A stretch of DNA of 5,732 nucleotides from an uncultured Rhodospirillales bacterium (lineage in GTDB: Bacteria; Pseudomonadota; Alphaproteobacteria; Acetobacterales; Acetobacteraceae), in contig CAIYPH010000748.1 in assembly GCA_903928045.1 (NCBI GenBank), positions 1 through 5,732 of the forward strand, read 5' to 3'. The notes under the pieces were generated by a model, which had not been told where the DNA came from, searched no databases, and saw nothing but the letters and a program-made list of their open reading frames with translations. The position numbers and the translations under genes were made by a program. Of the stretch, positions 1 to 5,732 are shown piece by piece. Every line of letters starts with the position of its first letter. Position 1 is the stretch's first letter.

Positions 1-30
1 AAGTTTTTGCTTCTTTTTTCAAAAAGAAGC
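1..30. terminator. A/T-rich hairpin just after the regulator stop codon, possible terminator
   Basis: Positions 9-18 (GCTTCTTTTT) and 21-30 (AAAAAGAAGC) are perfect reverse complements around a two-base centre, so a stem of nine or ten pairs can form. It starts seven bases beyond the stop codon of the minus-strand regulator, the place expected for its terminator. On that strand the stem is followed by AAAAACTT and no U run is visible; one could begin outside the window. On the plus strand the stem is followed by CCCTTCC, also without a U run. The element could serve a gene converging from the left as well. From memory, similar hairpins are frequent after genes in Acetobacteraceae; this was not checked. 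Confidence 0.5.
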
Positions 31-37
31 CCTTCCT

Positions 38-835
38 TCAACCCGCCGCCAACTGCCGTAATGCCTCGGCGGTCACCGCATCGGCCGGAAAGAACGCCTC
101 GATGGCAAGCTCGGAGAGGGTGATGTCCACAGGCGTCCCGAACATCATGGTGGTGCCGACGAAGGACAGCACGCCGGCCTCACTGGCGAGTTGCAGCGGG
201 ATCACCGCGGCCACCTCAGGCACGGCGTGGCCGGGGCGGAACACCATGCCGTCCGGCGCGCGATAGGCCTGCAATTCGGCCAACAGCGCCACCAGCCCGG
301 CATCGGCGGTGGCGGCGATCTGCTGGCGCAGGCGGGCGAAGATATGGTCGCGCCATTCCGGCAGGTTGACGATGCGGGGCGCGATGCCGAGGGGATGCAG
401 GCTGAGGCGCAGCACGTTGATCGGCGCTTCCAGCAGCGCGGGATCGACGCCGGCGAGCAGATGCATGGCGATCCGGTTGGCCGAGATCAGGTTCCAATGC
501 CGGTCGATCGCCAGCGCCGGGAAGGGCTCATGCCCCGCCAGCACCTGCTCCACCGCCTGCCGCGCCGCCGCCAGCGCGGGGTCATCCAGCGCGCGCTCCT
601 GAAAAACCGGGGCGTAGCCGGCGGCGACCAGCAGCACATTGCGCTCACGCAGCGGCATTGCGAGCTGCTCGGCCAGCCGCAGCACCATCTCGCGGCTCGG
701 CACCGAGCGGCCGGTTTCGATGAAGCTCAGATGTCGCGTGGAGATATCCGCATCCAGCGCCAGCTCCATCTGGCTGAGCCGCCGCCGTTGCCGCCAGGTG
801 CGCAGATGGTCGCCGAAGGTGATTGTCTGGGTCAT
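38..835 (-). CDS. XRE-family transcriptional regulator with MmyB-like (MLTR) ligand-binding domain
   Basis: This 265-residue protein is predicted to be a cytoplasmic DNA-binding regulator. Residues about 7-62 form an XRE helix-turn-helix domain, with the typical run LSQMELALDADIS, then SFIETGRSVPS. From about residue 103 it matches the MmyB-like ligand-binding domain, with the family hallmarks IDRHWNLISAN, NVLRLSLHPLG, RIVNLPEWR and, near the C-terminus, FGTPVDITLSELAIEAFFPAD. The length is normal for the family and no domain is broken. I chose the ATG at 835 because the helix-turn-helix domain starts directly after it. The frame stays open to 949, but those 38 extra residues are Arg/Ala-rich and would cover the operator candidate. 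No Shine-Dalgarno is visible before 835, which would fit a leaderless message. The best-studied member of this family bound a fatty-acid-like ligand; the ligand here is unknown. The divergent membrane-protein gene is the likely target, together with autoregulation. Confidence 0.93.
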   Translation of the reverse strand: MTQTITFGDHLRTWRQRRRLSQMELALDADISTRHLSFIETGRSVPSREMVLRLAEQLAMPLRERNVLLVAAGYAPVFQERALDDPALAAARQAVEQVLAGHEPFPALAIDRHWNLISANRIAMHLLAGVDPALLEAPINVLRLSLHPLGIAPRIVNLPEWRDHIFARLRQQIAATADAGLVALLAELQAYRAPDGMVFRPGHAVPEVAAVIPLQLASEAGVLSFVGTTMMFGTPVDITLSELAIEAFFPADAVTAEALRQLAAG

Positions 836-841
836 TGCGGC

Positions 842-870
842 AGAATAGGGGGCAGCCGCCCGCGGTTCCA
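842..870 (-). promoter_or_regulatory. Possible leaderless promoter of the regulator gene
   Basis: Read on the minus strand, TATTCT occupies 847-842, a fair match to a sigma-70 -10 box, and TGGAAC at 870-865 is a weak -35 (three of six matches) with 17 bases between them. A start site six or seven bases past the -10 falls on or next to the A of the ATG at 835. Together with the absence of a Shine-Dalgarno this suggests a leaderless transcript. The -35 touches the dyad at 870-886, so a protein bound there could block or recruit polymerase. The promoter is inferred from weak motifs only. Confidence 0.35.
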
Positions 871-886
871 TTACCTCGGCGGTAAT
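870..886. promoter_or_regulatory. Inverted repeat, candidate operator of the XRE/MLTR regulator
   Basis: ATTACC (870-875) and GGTAAT (881-886) are perfect reverse complements separated by five bases. Extended to eight bases, the half sites read ATTACCTC and ATTACCGC around the central G at 878, so only one base pair breaks the symmetry. The dyad stands out as A/T-containing sequence in a very G/C-rich spacer between two divergent genes. It is 35 bases upstream of the regulator ATG and 76 upstream of the membrane-protein ATG. Dimeric XRE regulators usually bind such sites, so autoregulation and control of the divergent gene are the natural inference. Confidence 0.6.
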
Positions 887-961
887 CGCGCGGCGGCGGC
901 GAGGTGCGCATGGTCGGGCCACCCCAGCCGCTCCAGGCCGGGTGAACAAGGGAGTTCAGCC

Positions 962-1342
962 ATGACCAACCCCAGTTTCCTCCGCCGCGTCCTCTTCGCC
1001 GACGCCGCGATTTCCGCCGCCTGCGGCCTGCTGCTGGATTTCGGGGCCGAGCCGCTCGGCGCCCTGTTCGGCATGCCGCCCGCATTGCTGCGCTGGGCCG
1101 GCATCAGCCTGCTGCCGGTCGCCGCCTTCATCGCCTGGCTCGCCACCCGCGCCCGCCCGACGGTGGCGCTGGTCTGGCTGGTGATCGCCGGCAACGTGAT
1201 CTGGGCAATCGACAGCCTCGCGCTGCTGTTCACCCCCTGGGTCGCCCCCACCCTGCTCGGTACCGCCTTCGTGGTGGCCCAGGCCGCAATCGTCGTGGTC
1301 CTCGCGGGGCTTGAACGCCAGGGCCTGCGCGCGATCGCCTGA
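962..1342 (+). CDS. Small integral membrane protein, four predicted helices, function unknown
   Basis: The 126-residue product is almost entirely hydrophobic, with four likely membrane segments at about residues 9-35, 41-62, 65-90 and 94-118. The short connecting loops carry most of the charge, for example RARP near residue 64. There is no signal peptide, cysteine motif or catalytic motif that I recognise. The start is well supported: AGGGAG at 949-954 lies seven bases before the ATG at 962. The same frame is open upstream to 191, but that part is antisense to the regulator and has no such site. The gene is divergent from the XRE/MLTR regulator and shares its control region, so it may be the regulated target. 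I do not recognise the family; it resembles the unnamed small membrane proteins often found in alphaproteobacteria. The role cannot be given. Confidence 0.85.
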   Translation: MTNPSFLRRVLFADAAISAACGLLLDFGAEPLGALFGMPPALLRWAGISLLPVAAFIAWLATRARPTVALVWLVIAGNVIWAIDSLALLFTPWVAPTLLGTAFVVAQAAIVVVLAGLERQGLRAIA

Positions 1343-1480
1343 CGCCGCCCAAAATTCACGCGGCGGGCTGCCGCTTCTGCCCCCGGTTTAGGCAGATCGT
1401 TCCCGCCCGCCGCGAAATGCCCACGAACCGCGCTGGCATGGGCTTTGCGAAGCCCGCGATGCAATGGAACGGATCGTGGG
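1343..1480 (+). other. Leader region of the ABC transporter operon
   Basis: This spacer separates the membrane protein from the transporter genes. Directly after the stop codon, CGCCGC (1343-1348) can pair with GCGGCG (1360-1365) across an 11-base loop. No T run follows, so it is at best a weak terminator. Near the right end is a second hairpin (1440-1455), listed separately. I see no convincing -35/-10 pair, and the ATPase start has only a poor Shine-Dalgarno (GGA at 1471-1473). Whether the operon has its own promoter here or is partly read from upstream cannot be settled from the sequence. Confidence 0.4.
1440..1455 (+). promoter_or_regulatory. Short hairpin or dyad upstream of the ATPase gene
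   Basis: GGGCTT (1440-1445) and AAGCCC (1450-1455) are perfect reverse complements with the four-base loop TGCG. The centre lies about 33 bases before the ATPase ATG at 1481. It could be an operator half-turn dyad or an RNA hairpin in the 5' leader. No U run follows, so it is not a normal intrinsic terminator. A six-pair stem in G/C-rich DNA can also arise by chance. Confidence 0.35.
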
Positions 1481-2527
1481 ATGACCGGGCAGGCCGGGGT
1501 CGAACTTATCGCGGTGAGCAAGCGCTACGGCGCGGTGACGGCCGTGGACGCGATCGATCTGCGCATTCCCGCCGGCGCCTATTGCTGCCTCATCGGCCCC
1601 TCCGGCTGCGGCAAGACCTCGACACTGCGAATGATCGCCGGGCATGAGGAAGCCTCGTCGGGCGATATCCTCCTGGATGGCCGCAACATCACCGCCCTCC
1701 CGCCGGCGGGGCGCGGCACCGCGATGATGTTCCAGAACTACGCCCTGTTCCCCCACCTCACCTGCCTCGACAACGTCGCCTTCAGCCTGAAAATGCGGGG
1801 CATCGGCCGCGCCGAGCGGCATGAACAGGCGCGCGCGATGCTGGCGCGGGTGCATCTGGAGGAGCTGGCCGAGCGGCGTCCAGCGCAGCTCTCCGGCGGG
1901 CAACAGCAGCGTGTGGCCTTGGCCCGCGCGCTCATCACCAACCCCCGCGCCTTGCTGCTCGACGAGCCGCTCTCGGCGCTCGACCCTTTCCTGCGCGGGC
2001 GGATGCGCGAGGAGCTGAAGCGGTTGCAGCGCGAGTTGGGCATCACCTTCATCCACGTCACCCACAGCCAGGACGAGGCGCTGGCGCTGGCCGATCTCGT
2101 GGTGGTGATGGAGGGCGGGCGGATTTTGCAGGCCGATGCGCCGCGCGCGGTGTTCCAGCAGCCGCGCACCGAGTTCGTCGCCCGCTTCATGGGTGGCCAC
2201 AACATCCTGGCCGGTGTTGCGCAAACCGGCTCCGTGCGCCTCGCCTGCGGCGCCATCCGGCTGCCGGCGGCGCCGGACGGGCCGGTGCGCGTGGCGATCC
2301 GCACCGACCGCATGCGGCTCGACCCCTCCCTGCCCTACCAACTGCCCGGCCGCATCAGCGCGGTCGAATATCATGGGCTGCATGTCCGCCTCGGGCTCGA
2401 GGACGCGGATGGCAATGCCCATAGCCTGCTGCTGACCGAGGCGGAGTTCTTCGCCCGGCCGCTGGCGCTCGGCGATGCCGTGGCGGCCGGCTTCTCCGCA
2501 GATGACGTGCATCTTCTCGCAACCTAA
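1481..2527 (+). CDS. ABC importer ATP-binding protein, PotA-like
   Basis: This 348-residue protein is the cytoplasmic ATPase of the importer; as a dimer it hydrolyses ATP to drive uptake through the two permeases encoded downstream. All nucleotide-binding motifs are intact: Walker A GPSGCGKT (39-46), Q-loop Gln85 in FQNYALFPH, signature LSGGQQQR (137-144), Walker B LLLDEP (158-163), D-loop SALD (165-168) and switch His195. The last part, from about residue 235, fits a C-terminal TOBE-type domain, usual in PotA/UgpC/MalK-type subunits; the total length is normal. I chose the ATG at 1481. A TTG at 1445 in the same frame would add 12 residues lacking similarity to the family and would start inside the 1440-1455 dyad. 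It is the first gene of the operon, and its TAA stop overlaps the Shine-Dalgarno of the next gene. Motifs do not define the substrate. Confidence 0.95.
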   Translation: MTGQAGVELIAVSKRYGAVTAVDAIDLRIPAGAYCCLIGPSGCGKTSTLRMIAGHEEASSGDILLDGRNITALPPAGRGTAMMFQNYALFPHLTCLDNVAFSLKMRGIGRAERHEQARAMLARVHLEELAERRPAQLSGGQQQRVALARALITNPRALLLDEPLSALDPFLRGRMREELKRLQRELGITFIHVTHSQDEALALADLVVVMEGGRILQADAPRAVFQQPRTEFVARFMGGHNILAGVAQTGSVRLACGAIRLPAAPDGPVRVAIRTDRMRLDPSLPYQLPGRISAVEYHGLHVRLGLEDADGNAHSLLLTEAEFFARPLALGDAVAAGFSADDVHLLAT

Positions 2528-2539
2528 GGGGACCATGAC

Positions 2540-3823
2540 ATGACCAAGCCGACCGGCGTCTCCCGCCGCCGCCTGATCAAAACCGCCGCCGCCACAGCGG
2601 GCGTTGCCGCCGGCTCCGGCGCCATCACCGGCTTTCCGGTGATCTGGGCGCAGAACATCAAGAACGTCGTGCTGAAGCAGTTCGGCACCGGCGTGTCGAA
2701 CCAGAACGCCATCGGCGAGAAGGTGAAGCAGGACCTCGGCTTCACCCTGCAAATGACCGCACTCGATTCGGACGCCGTCACCCAGCGCGCGGTGACGCAG
2801 CCCAAGTCCTATGACATCGCGGACATCGAATACTGGATCTGCAAGAAGGTCTTCCCCGCCGGCGTGCTGCAGCCGATGGACACCAAGAAGCTCAAGTATT
2901 TCGACAAGATCGTGCCGATCTTCACCACCGGCAAGCTGACGCCCAGCAGCACCATCGCCCAGGGCACCGCGCCGCACAGCGTGGGCTTCGTCGAAGGCAA
3001 GAACTCAACCAAGTTCTCCGCCAAGCCGACCGAGTGGTTCACCATGGTGCCCACCATCTACAACGCCGACACGCTGGGCATCCGCCCCGACCTCGTTGGC
3101 AAGCCCGTCACCCAGTGGAAGGACCTGCTGGACCCCCGCTTCAAGGGCAAGGCCTCGATCCTCAACATCTCTTCGATCGGCATCATGGATGCGGCGATGG
3201 TGTGCGAGAGCGCCGGGCTGGTGAAATACAAGGACAAGGGCAACATGACGAAGGCGGAGATCGACAAGACTCTCGCCATCTTCACCGAAGCCAAGAAGGC
3301 CGGCCAGTTCCGCGCCTTCTGGAAGACCTTCGACGAGAGCGTCAACCTGATGGCCTCGGGCGAGGTGGTGATCCAGTCCATGTGGTCGCCCGCCATCGCC
3401 GCCGTGCGCTCCAAGGGCATCCCCTGCGTGTATCAGCCGTTGAAGGAAGGCTATCGCGCCTGGGGCGGCGGGCTTGGGCTGGCCAAGCATCTCTCGGGCC
3501 TCGAGCTCGATGCCGCCTATGAATACATCAACTGGTACATGTCCGGCTGGGTCGGCGCCTATCTCAACCGCCAGGGCTACTACTCGGCCGTGCTCGATAC
3601 CGCCAAACAATACATGAAGCCCGAGGAGTGGGACTTCTGGATGGAAGGCAAGCCGGCCGCGATCGACATCATGTCGCCCGAGGGCAAGCTGATGGAGAAG
3701 AAGGGCACCACGCGTGACGGCGGCAGCTTCGCCGCCCGCATGGGCGCCGTGGCCTGCTGGAACGCGGTGATGGACGAGGACAAGTACATGGTCCGTAAAT
3801 GGAACGAGTTCATCGCCGCCTGA
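2540..3823 (+). CDS. Tat-exported extracellular solute-binding protein, PotD-like
   Basis: This 427-residue protein is the periplasmic binding subunit of the importer. Its N-terminus has a clear twin-arginine signal: S8-R9-R10-R11-L12-I13-K14, then an Ala/Gly-rich stretch to about residue 36, with likely cleavage after Ala37 (VIWA|QN). There is no lipobox cysteine, so a soluble protein is expected. The body looks like the PotD-type family 1 binding proteins: a YDIADIEYWI segment, a GVLQPMD segment, and the C-terminal ending CWNAVMDEDKYMVRKWNEF. Length is at the upper end for PotD relatives (E. coli PotD is about 350). The ATG at 2540 has a strong Shine-Dalgarno, AAGGGGA at 2526-2532, seven bases upstream. 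The gene is 12 bases after the ATPase and 13 before the first permease. Polyamines are the classic ligands, but relatives bind other compounds, so the ligand is open. Confidence 0.93.
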   Translation: MTKPTGVSRRRLIKTAAATAGVAAGSGAITGFPVIWAQNIKNVVLKQFGTGVSNQNAIGEKVKQDLGFTLQMTALDSDAVTQRAVTQPKSYDIADIEYWICKKVFPAGVLQPMDTKKLKYFDKIVPIFTTGKLTPSSTIAQGTAPHSVGFVEGKNSTKFSAKPTEWFTMVPTIYNADTLGIRPDLVGKPVTQWKDLLDPRFKGKASILNISSIGIMDAAMVCESAGLVKYKDKGNMTKAEIDKTLAIFTEAKKAGQFRAFWKTFDESVNLMASGEVVIQSMWSPAIAAVRSKGIPCVYQPLKEGYRAWGGGLGLAKHLSGLELDAAYEYINWYMSGWVGAYLNRQGYYSAVLDTAKQYMKPEEWDFWMEGKPAAIDIMSPEGKLMEKKGTTRDGGSFAARMGAVACWNAVMDEDKYMVRKWNEFIAA

Positions 3824-3836
3824 TCCGTTCGGGTTG

Positions 3837-4685
3837 ATGATCCGCACCATTCCCGCCTGGCTACAGGCAGCACCCCTGGCACTCGTGCTGGGGGTGTTCC
3901 TGCTGGTGCCGATCGCCACCGTGGTGGTGGTGAGCTTCTGGGACTACGACCAGACCCGCCTGATCCCCGGCTTCGTGCTCGACAACTACGTGGACGCGCT
4001 GGGCGAAGGGGTGACGTGGAAGACCTACCTCTCCACCCTGCGCTTCGCCCTGGTCACCTGGGCGATCACCCTGCTGCTTGGCTTCACGGTGGCGTATTAT
4101 CTGGCGTTCCACGTCACCAGCGCGCTGTGGCAGATGGTGCTGTTCCAGCTCTGCACCATCCCCTTCCTCACCTCGAACATCATCCGCATGATCTCCTGGA
4201 TCCCCTTCCTCGGCAGGAACGGGCTGCTCAACCAGGCTTTGCAGGGGATGGGGCTCACCGACCATCCGCTCGATTTCCTGCTGTTCTCCGATTTCTCGGT
4301 GATCCTCGCCTTCGTGCACCTCTACACGCTGTTCATGGTGGTGCCGATCTTCAACACCATGATGCGCATTGACCGCTCGCTGATCGAGGCGGCGCGCGAT
4401 GCCGGCGCCGGATTCCGCGCCGTGCTGACCGACGTGGTGATCCCGCTCTCTTTGCCGGGCATGGCGATCGGCAGCATCTTCGTCGTCACCCTGGTGATGG
4501 GCGATTTCATCACGGTGCGGCTGATGAGCGGCGGGCAATCAGCCTCAGTGGGCGTGATGATGATGAACGCGATGTCGCTGCTGCAATATCCCGCCGCGGC
4601 CGCCCACGCCGTGGTGCTGCTGGCGGTGGTGCTGCTGATGGTCGCCGCCATCCTGCGGGTGGTCGACATCCGCAAGGAGTTGTGA
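3837..4685 (+). CDS. ABC importer permease, PotB-like
   Basis: The 282-residue product is one of two inner-membrane subunits forming the translocation path. Six membrane segments can be placed at about residues 12-34, 68-91, 98-121, 149-172, 208-232 and 250-274. The EAA loop that docks on the ATPase is intact: EAARDAGAG starts at residue 184, followed by VVIPLSLPG (200-208). The stretch RMISWIPFLGRNGLLN (117-132) is typical of PotB-type permeases. I chose the ATG at 3837; the TTG directly before it (3834) is in frame and would add one residue. The Shine-Dalgarno is poor, so translation may depend on ribosomes coming from the binding-protein gene 13 bases upstream. The downstream permease gene overlaps this one by one base. 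Confidence 0.93.
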   Translation: MIRTIPAWLQAAPLALVLGVFLLVPIATVVVVSFWDYDQTRLIPGFVLDNYVDALGEGVTWKTYLSTLRFALVTWAITLLLGFTVAYYLAFHVTSALWQMVLFQLCTIPFLTSNIIRMISWIPFLGRNGLLNQALQGMGLTDHPLDFLLFSDFSVILAFVHLYTLFMVVPIFNTMMRIDRSLIEAARDAGAGFRAVLTDVVIPLSLPGMAIGSIFVVTLVMGDFITVRLMSGGQSASVGVMMMNAMSLLQYPAAAAHAVVLLAVVLLMVAAILRVVDIRKEL

Positions 4686-4687
4686 TG
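4674..4687 (+). promoter_or_regulatory. Shine-Dalgarno and overlapping stop/start of the two permease genes
   Basis: AAGGAG at 4674-4679 lies inside the end of the first permease gene, five bases before ATG 4685. The stop TGA (4683-4685) and this ATG share one base (TGATG). A GTG at 4682 is in the same frame but only two bases from the Shine-Dalgarno, too close to be favoured. The layout implies translational coupling, suited to making the two permeases in equal amounts. Confidence 0.75.
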
Positions 4688-5491
4688 CGCCGCGGCCTCG
4701 CCCATGGCGTGCTGACCGGCGTGTTCGCGCTGTTCGTGCTGTTCCTCTACGGCCCCACCATCACCATCGCCATTCTCTCCTTCCAGGGGCCGGAGGGCGG
4801 GTTGACCTTCCCGATGCGCGGCGCCTCGCTGCACTGGTTCGCCAATCTGTTCCAGACCCAGACCGTCGGCGATTTCGGCGGCTCCTTTGCGCGCTCCATC
4901 GCGCTCGCCCTGATCGTCACCGGGCTCACCGTTGCCATCGCCCTCCTCGCCGGCCTCGCCTTCCGCCGGCGCTTCCGCGGCGCCACGCTGCTGTTCTACG
5001 TCACCGTCGCAAGCCTGATCATGCCCTCGATCCTGATCTCGCTCGGCATCGGCCTGATGTTCAACATCGCCGACATCCCGCCCACCTGGTACGGCTCCGC
5101 CCTCGGCGCCCACCTCACCTGGACGCTCCCGTTCGGCGTCCTCATCATGCTCGCGGTGTTCAATCGCTTCGACCGCAGCCTCGAAGAAGCCGGCCGCGAC
5201 CTCGGCGCCACGCCCTGGCAGGTGTTCCGCCACGTGGTGCTGCCGCTGATCACCCCGAGCCTCATCGGCGTCGCCCTCTTCGGCTTCACCCTCTCCTACG
5301 ACGAATTCGCCCGCAGCGTGATGTCAGCCGGCTCCGACAACACCCTGCCGCTCGAAATCTACGGGATGACCACCAACGTCACCACGCCCGTGCTCTACGC
5401 GCTCGGCACCCTCACCACGCTCTTCTCCTTCCTCATCATCGCGTCTGCCCTCGGCATCATGCTGCTGCTTCGCCGCCGCCGCGCACGCTAG
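4685..5491 (+). CDS. ABC importer permease, PotC-like
   Basis: This 268-residue inner-membrane protein is the second permease of the importer. Six hydrophobic segments lie at about residues 8-32, 71-93, 101-124, 136-160, 188-207 and 238-263. The conserved ATPase-contacting loop reads EAGRDLGATPWQVF from residue 168, followed by HVVLPLITPSLIG; this EAGRDLGA form is typical of PotC relatives. The family mark SYDEF, seen in PotC-type proteins in the TM5/TM6 loop, is present after FGFTL. The length is normal. ATG 4685 is preferred over GTG 4682 because of Shine-Dalgarno spacing. The gene overlaps the first permease by one base, and a new reading frame begins 40 bases after its stop, so transcription probably continues. 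Confidence 0.93.
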   Translation: MRRGLAHGVLTGVFALFVLFLYGPTITIAILSFQGPEGGLTFPMRGASLHWFANLFQTQTVGDFGGSFARSIALALIVTGLTVAIALLAGLAFRRRFRGATLLFYVTVASLIMPSILISLGIGLMFNIADIPPTWYGSALGAHLTWTLPFGVLIMLAVFNRFDRSLEEAGRDLGATPWQVFRHVVLPLITPSLIGVALFGFTLSYDEFARSVMSAGSDNTLPLEIYGMTTNVTTPVLYALGTLTTLFSFLIIASALGIMLLLRRRRAR

Positions 5492-5512
5492 GGCGGTTGC
5501 GCGCCGCCGCCC
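5491..5512 (+). other. G/C hairpin between second permease and the downstream gene
   Basis: GGGCGG (5491-5496) and CCGCCC (5507-5512) are perfect reverse complements with a ten-base loop. The first base belongs to the permease stop codon. No T run follows, so it is not a standard intrinsic terminator. It may protect the 3' end of the transporter message or lower expression of the next gene, or simply reflect G/C-rich sequence. Confidence 0.35.
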
Positions 5513-5531
5513 GTCGTGCTCGCCTCATCCC

Positions 5532-5732
5532 ATGCACGCCCTGCTTGCCACAACGAAGGCCTATCTCGACACCATTCCCCAAGCCGCCCCCTTCCTCGCG
5601 GCATGGCCGGAGGCCGCACCCACCCGCGCCGCCCCGCCTTCAACATTGCCCGTCCTGACCTGGCTCGCCGACTGCGCCGACCACACCACGTCGGAAACCG
5701 CGCCCCTCGTCCAAGCCCTGCTGACCACCCCC
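5532..5732 (+). CDS. N-terminal fragment of a protein, tentatively cupin DMSP-lyase-like
   Basis: A reading frame starts at ATG 5532 and stays open for 67 codons to the window edge; the rest of the gene is outside. Codons mostly end in C or G as in the neighbouring genes, which supports real coding. No earlier in-frame start exists after the permease stop, and no clear Shine-Dalgarno is seen. The peptide begins MHALLATTKAYLDTIP, then an Ala/Pro-rich part, LPVLTWLADCA (about residues 39-49) and a helix-like APLVQALLTTP at the end. From memory this pattern (N-terminal helix, LPVL motif, second helix before the barrel) resembles DddQ-like members of the DMSP lyase cupin family. The metal-binding cupin motifs would lie beyond the window, so the family cannot be confirmed. 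The close same-strand position suggests operon membership with the importer. That this is a gene is likely; its identity is a weak guess. Confidence 0.6.
   Translation, partial: MHALLATTKAYLDTIPQAAPFLAAWPEAAPTRAAPPSTLPVLTWLADCADHTTSETAPLVQALLTTP

Noticed and set aside
836..949. N-terminal extension of the regulator by 38 residues
   Set aside because: The added residues are Arg/Ala-rich, precede the normal start of the XRE domain and would be encoded by the divergent promoter region with the dyad.
191..961. Upstream extension of the membrane-protein frame
   Set aside because: It is antisense to the well-supported regulator and low in hydrophobicity. The Shine-Dalgarno before ATG 962 and the start of the first membrane helix place the true start there.
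1343..1365. Intrinsic terminator after the membrane-protein gene
   Set aside because: The six-pair stem CGCCGC/GCGGCG has an 11-base loop and no T run, so I mention it only as part of the leader region.
1388..2977. Long open frame of 529 codons on the minus strand
   Set aside because: It is antisense to the ATPase, which has every ABC motif, and to the start of the binding protein. Its His/Gly/Arg/Asp-rich composition is typical of the antisense of G/C-rich genes.
3005..3919. Minus-strand frame of 304 codons opposite the binding protein
   Set aside because: No domain is visible, and the plus-strand frame encodes a complete binding protein with a signal peptide.
4322..5233. Minus-strand frame of 303 codons opposite the permeases
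   Set aside because: It is rich in Glu/Gly/Asp/Arg with no recognisable domain and overlaps two intact permease genes; it is a shadow frame.
1481..5491. Firm naming of the importer as potABCD (polyamine)
   Set aside because: Family likeness is clear, but the gene order differs from E. coli potABCD, the binding protein has a Tat signal, and substrate cannot be inferred from the motifs seen.

Overview
The window looks like chromosomal DNA from a high-GC alphaproteobacterium. Codons mostly end in G or C, intergenic gaps are short, and the transporter proteins are of a proteobacterial type. An A/T-rich hairpin at the left edge resembles, from memory, elements seen after genes in Acetobacteraceae, so that family is a reasonable but unproven guess. 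I see no insertion sequence, phage gene, tRNA, rRNA or CRISPR array.

Left part (about 1-1342): a minus-strand XRE-type regulator with an MmyB-like (MLTR) ligand-binding domain is divergent from a small four-helix membrane protein. The 126-base gap between them holds a 17-base dyad (ATTACC-5-GGTAAT), the best operator candidate in the window. A possible -10 element (TATTCT) lies six bases before the regulator ATG, which would fit a leaderless transcript.

Middle and right part (about 1481-5491): a complete ABC importer of the polyamine/PotABCD type lies on the plus strand in the order ATPase, Tat-exported substrate-binding protein, permease, permease. Gaps are 12 and 13 bases, and the two permease genes overlap by one base (TGATG), so this is almost certainly one operon. 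The solute-binding protein would capture ligand in the periplasm, the two permeases form the channel, and the ATPase dimer drives transport. The substrate cannot be read from the sequence.

Right edge (5532 to the end): a further plus-strand reading frame begins 40 bases after the second permease and runs off the window without a stop. Its first 67 residues look to me like the N-terminal helical part of the cupin DMSP-lyase-like family. If so, the operon would join an uptake system to a cytoplasmic enzyme acting on the imported compound. This is the most interesting lead here, but it rests on a short fragment.
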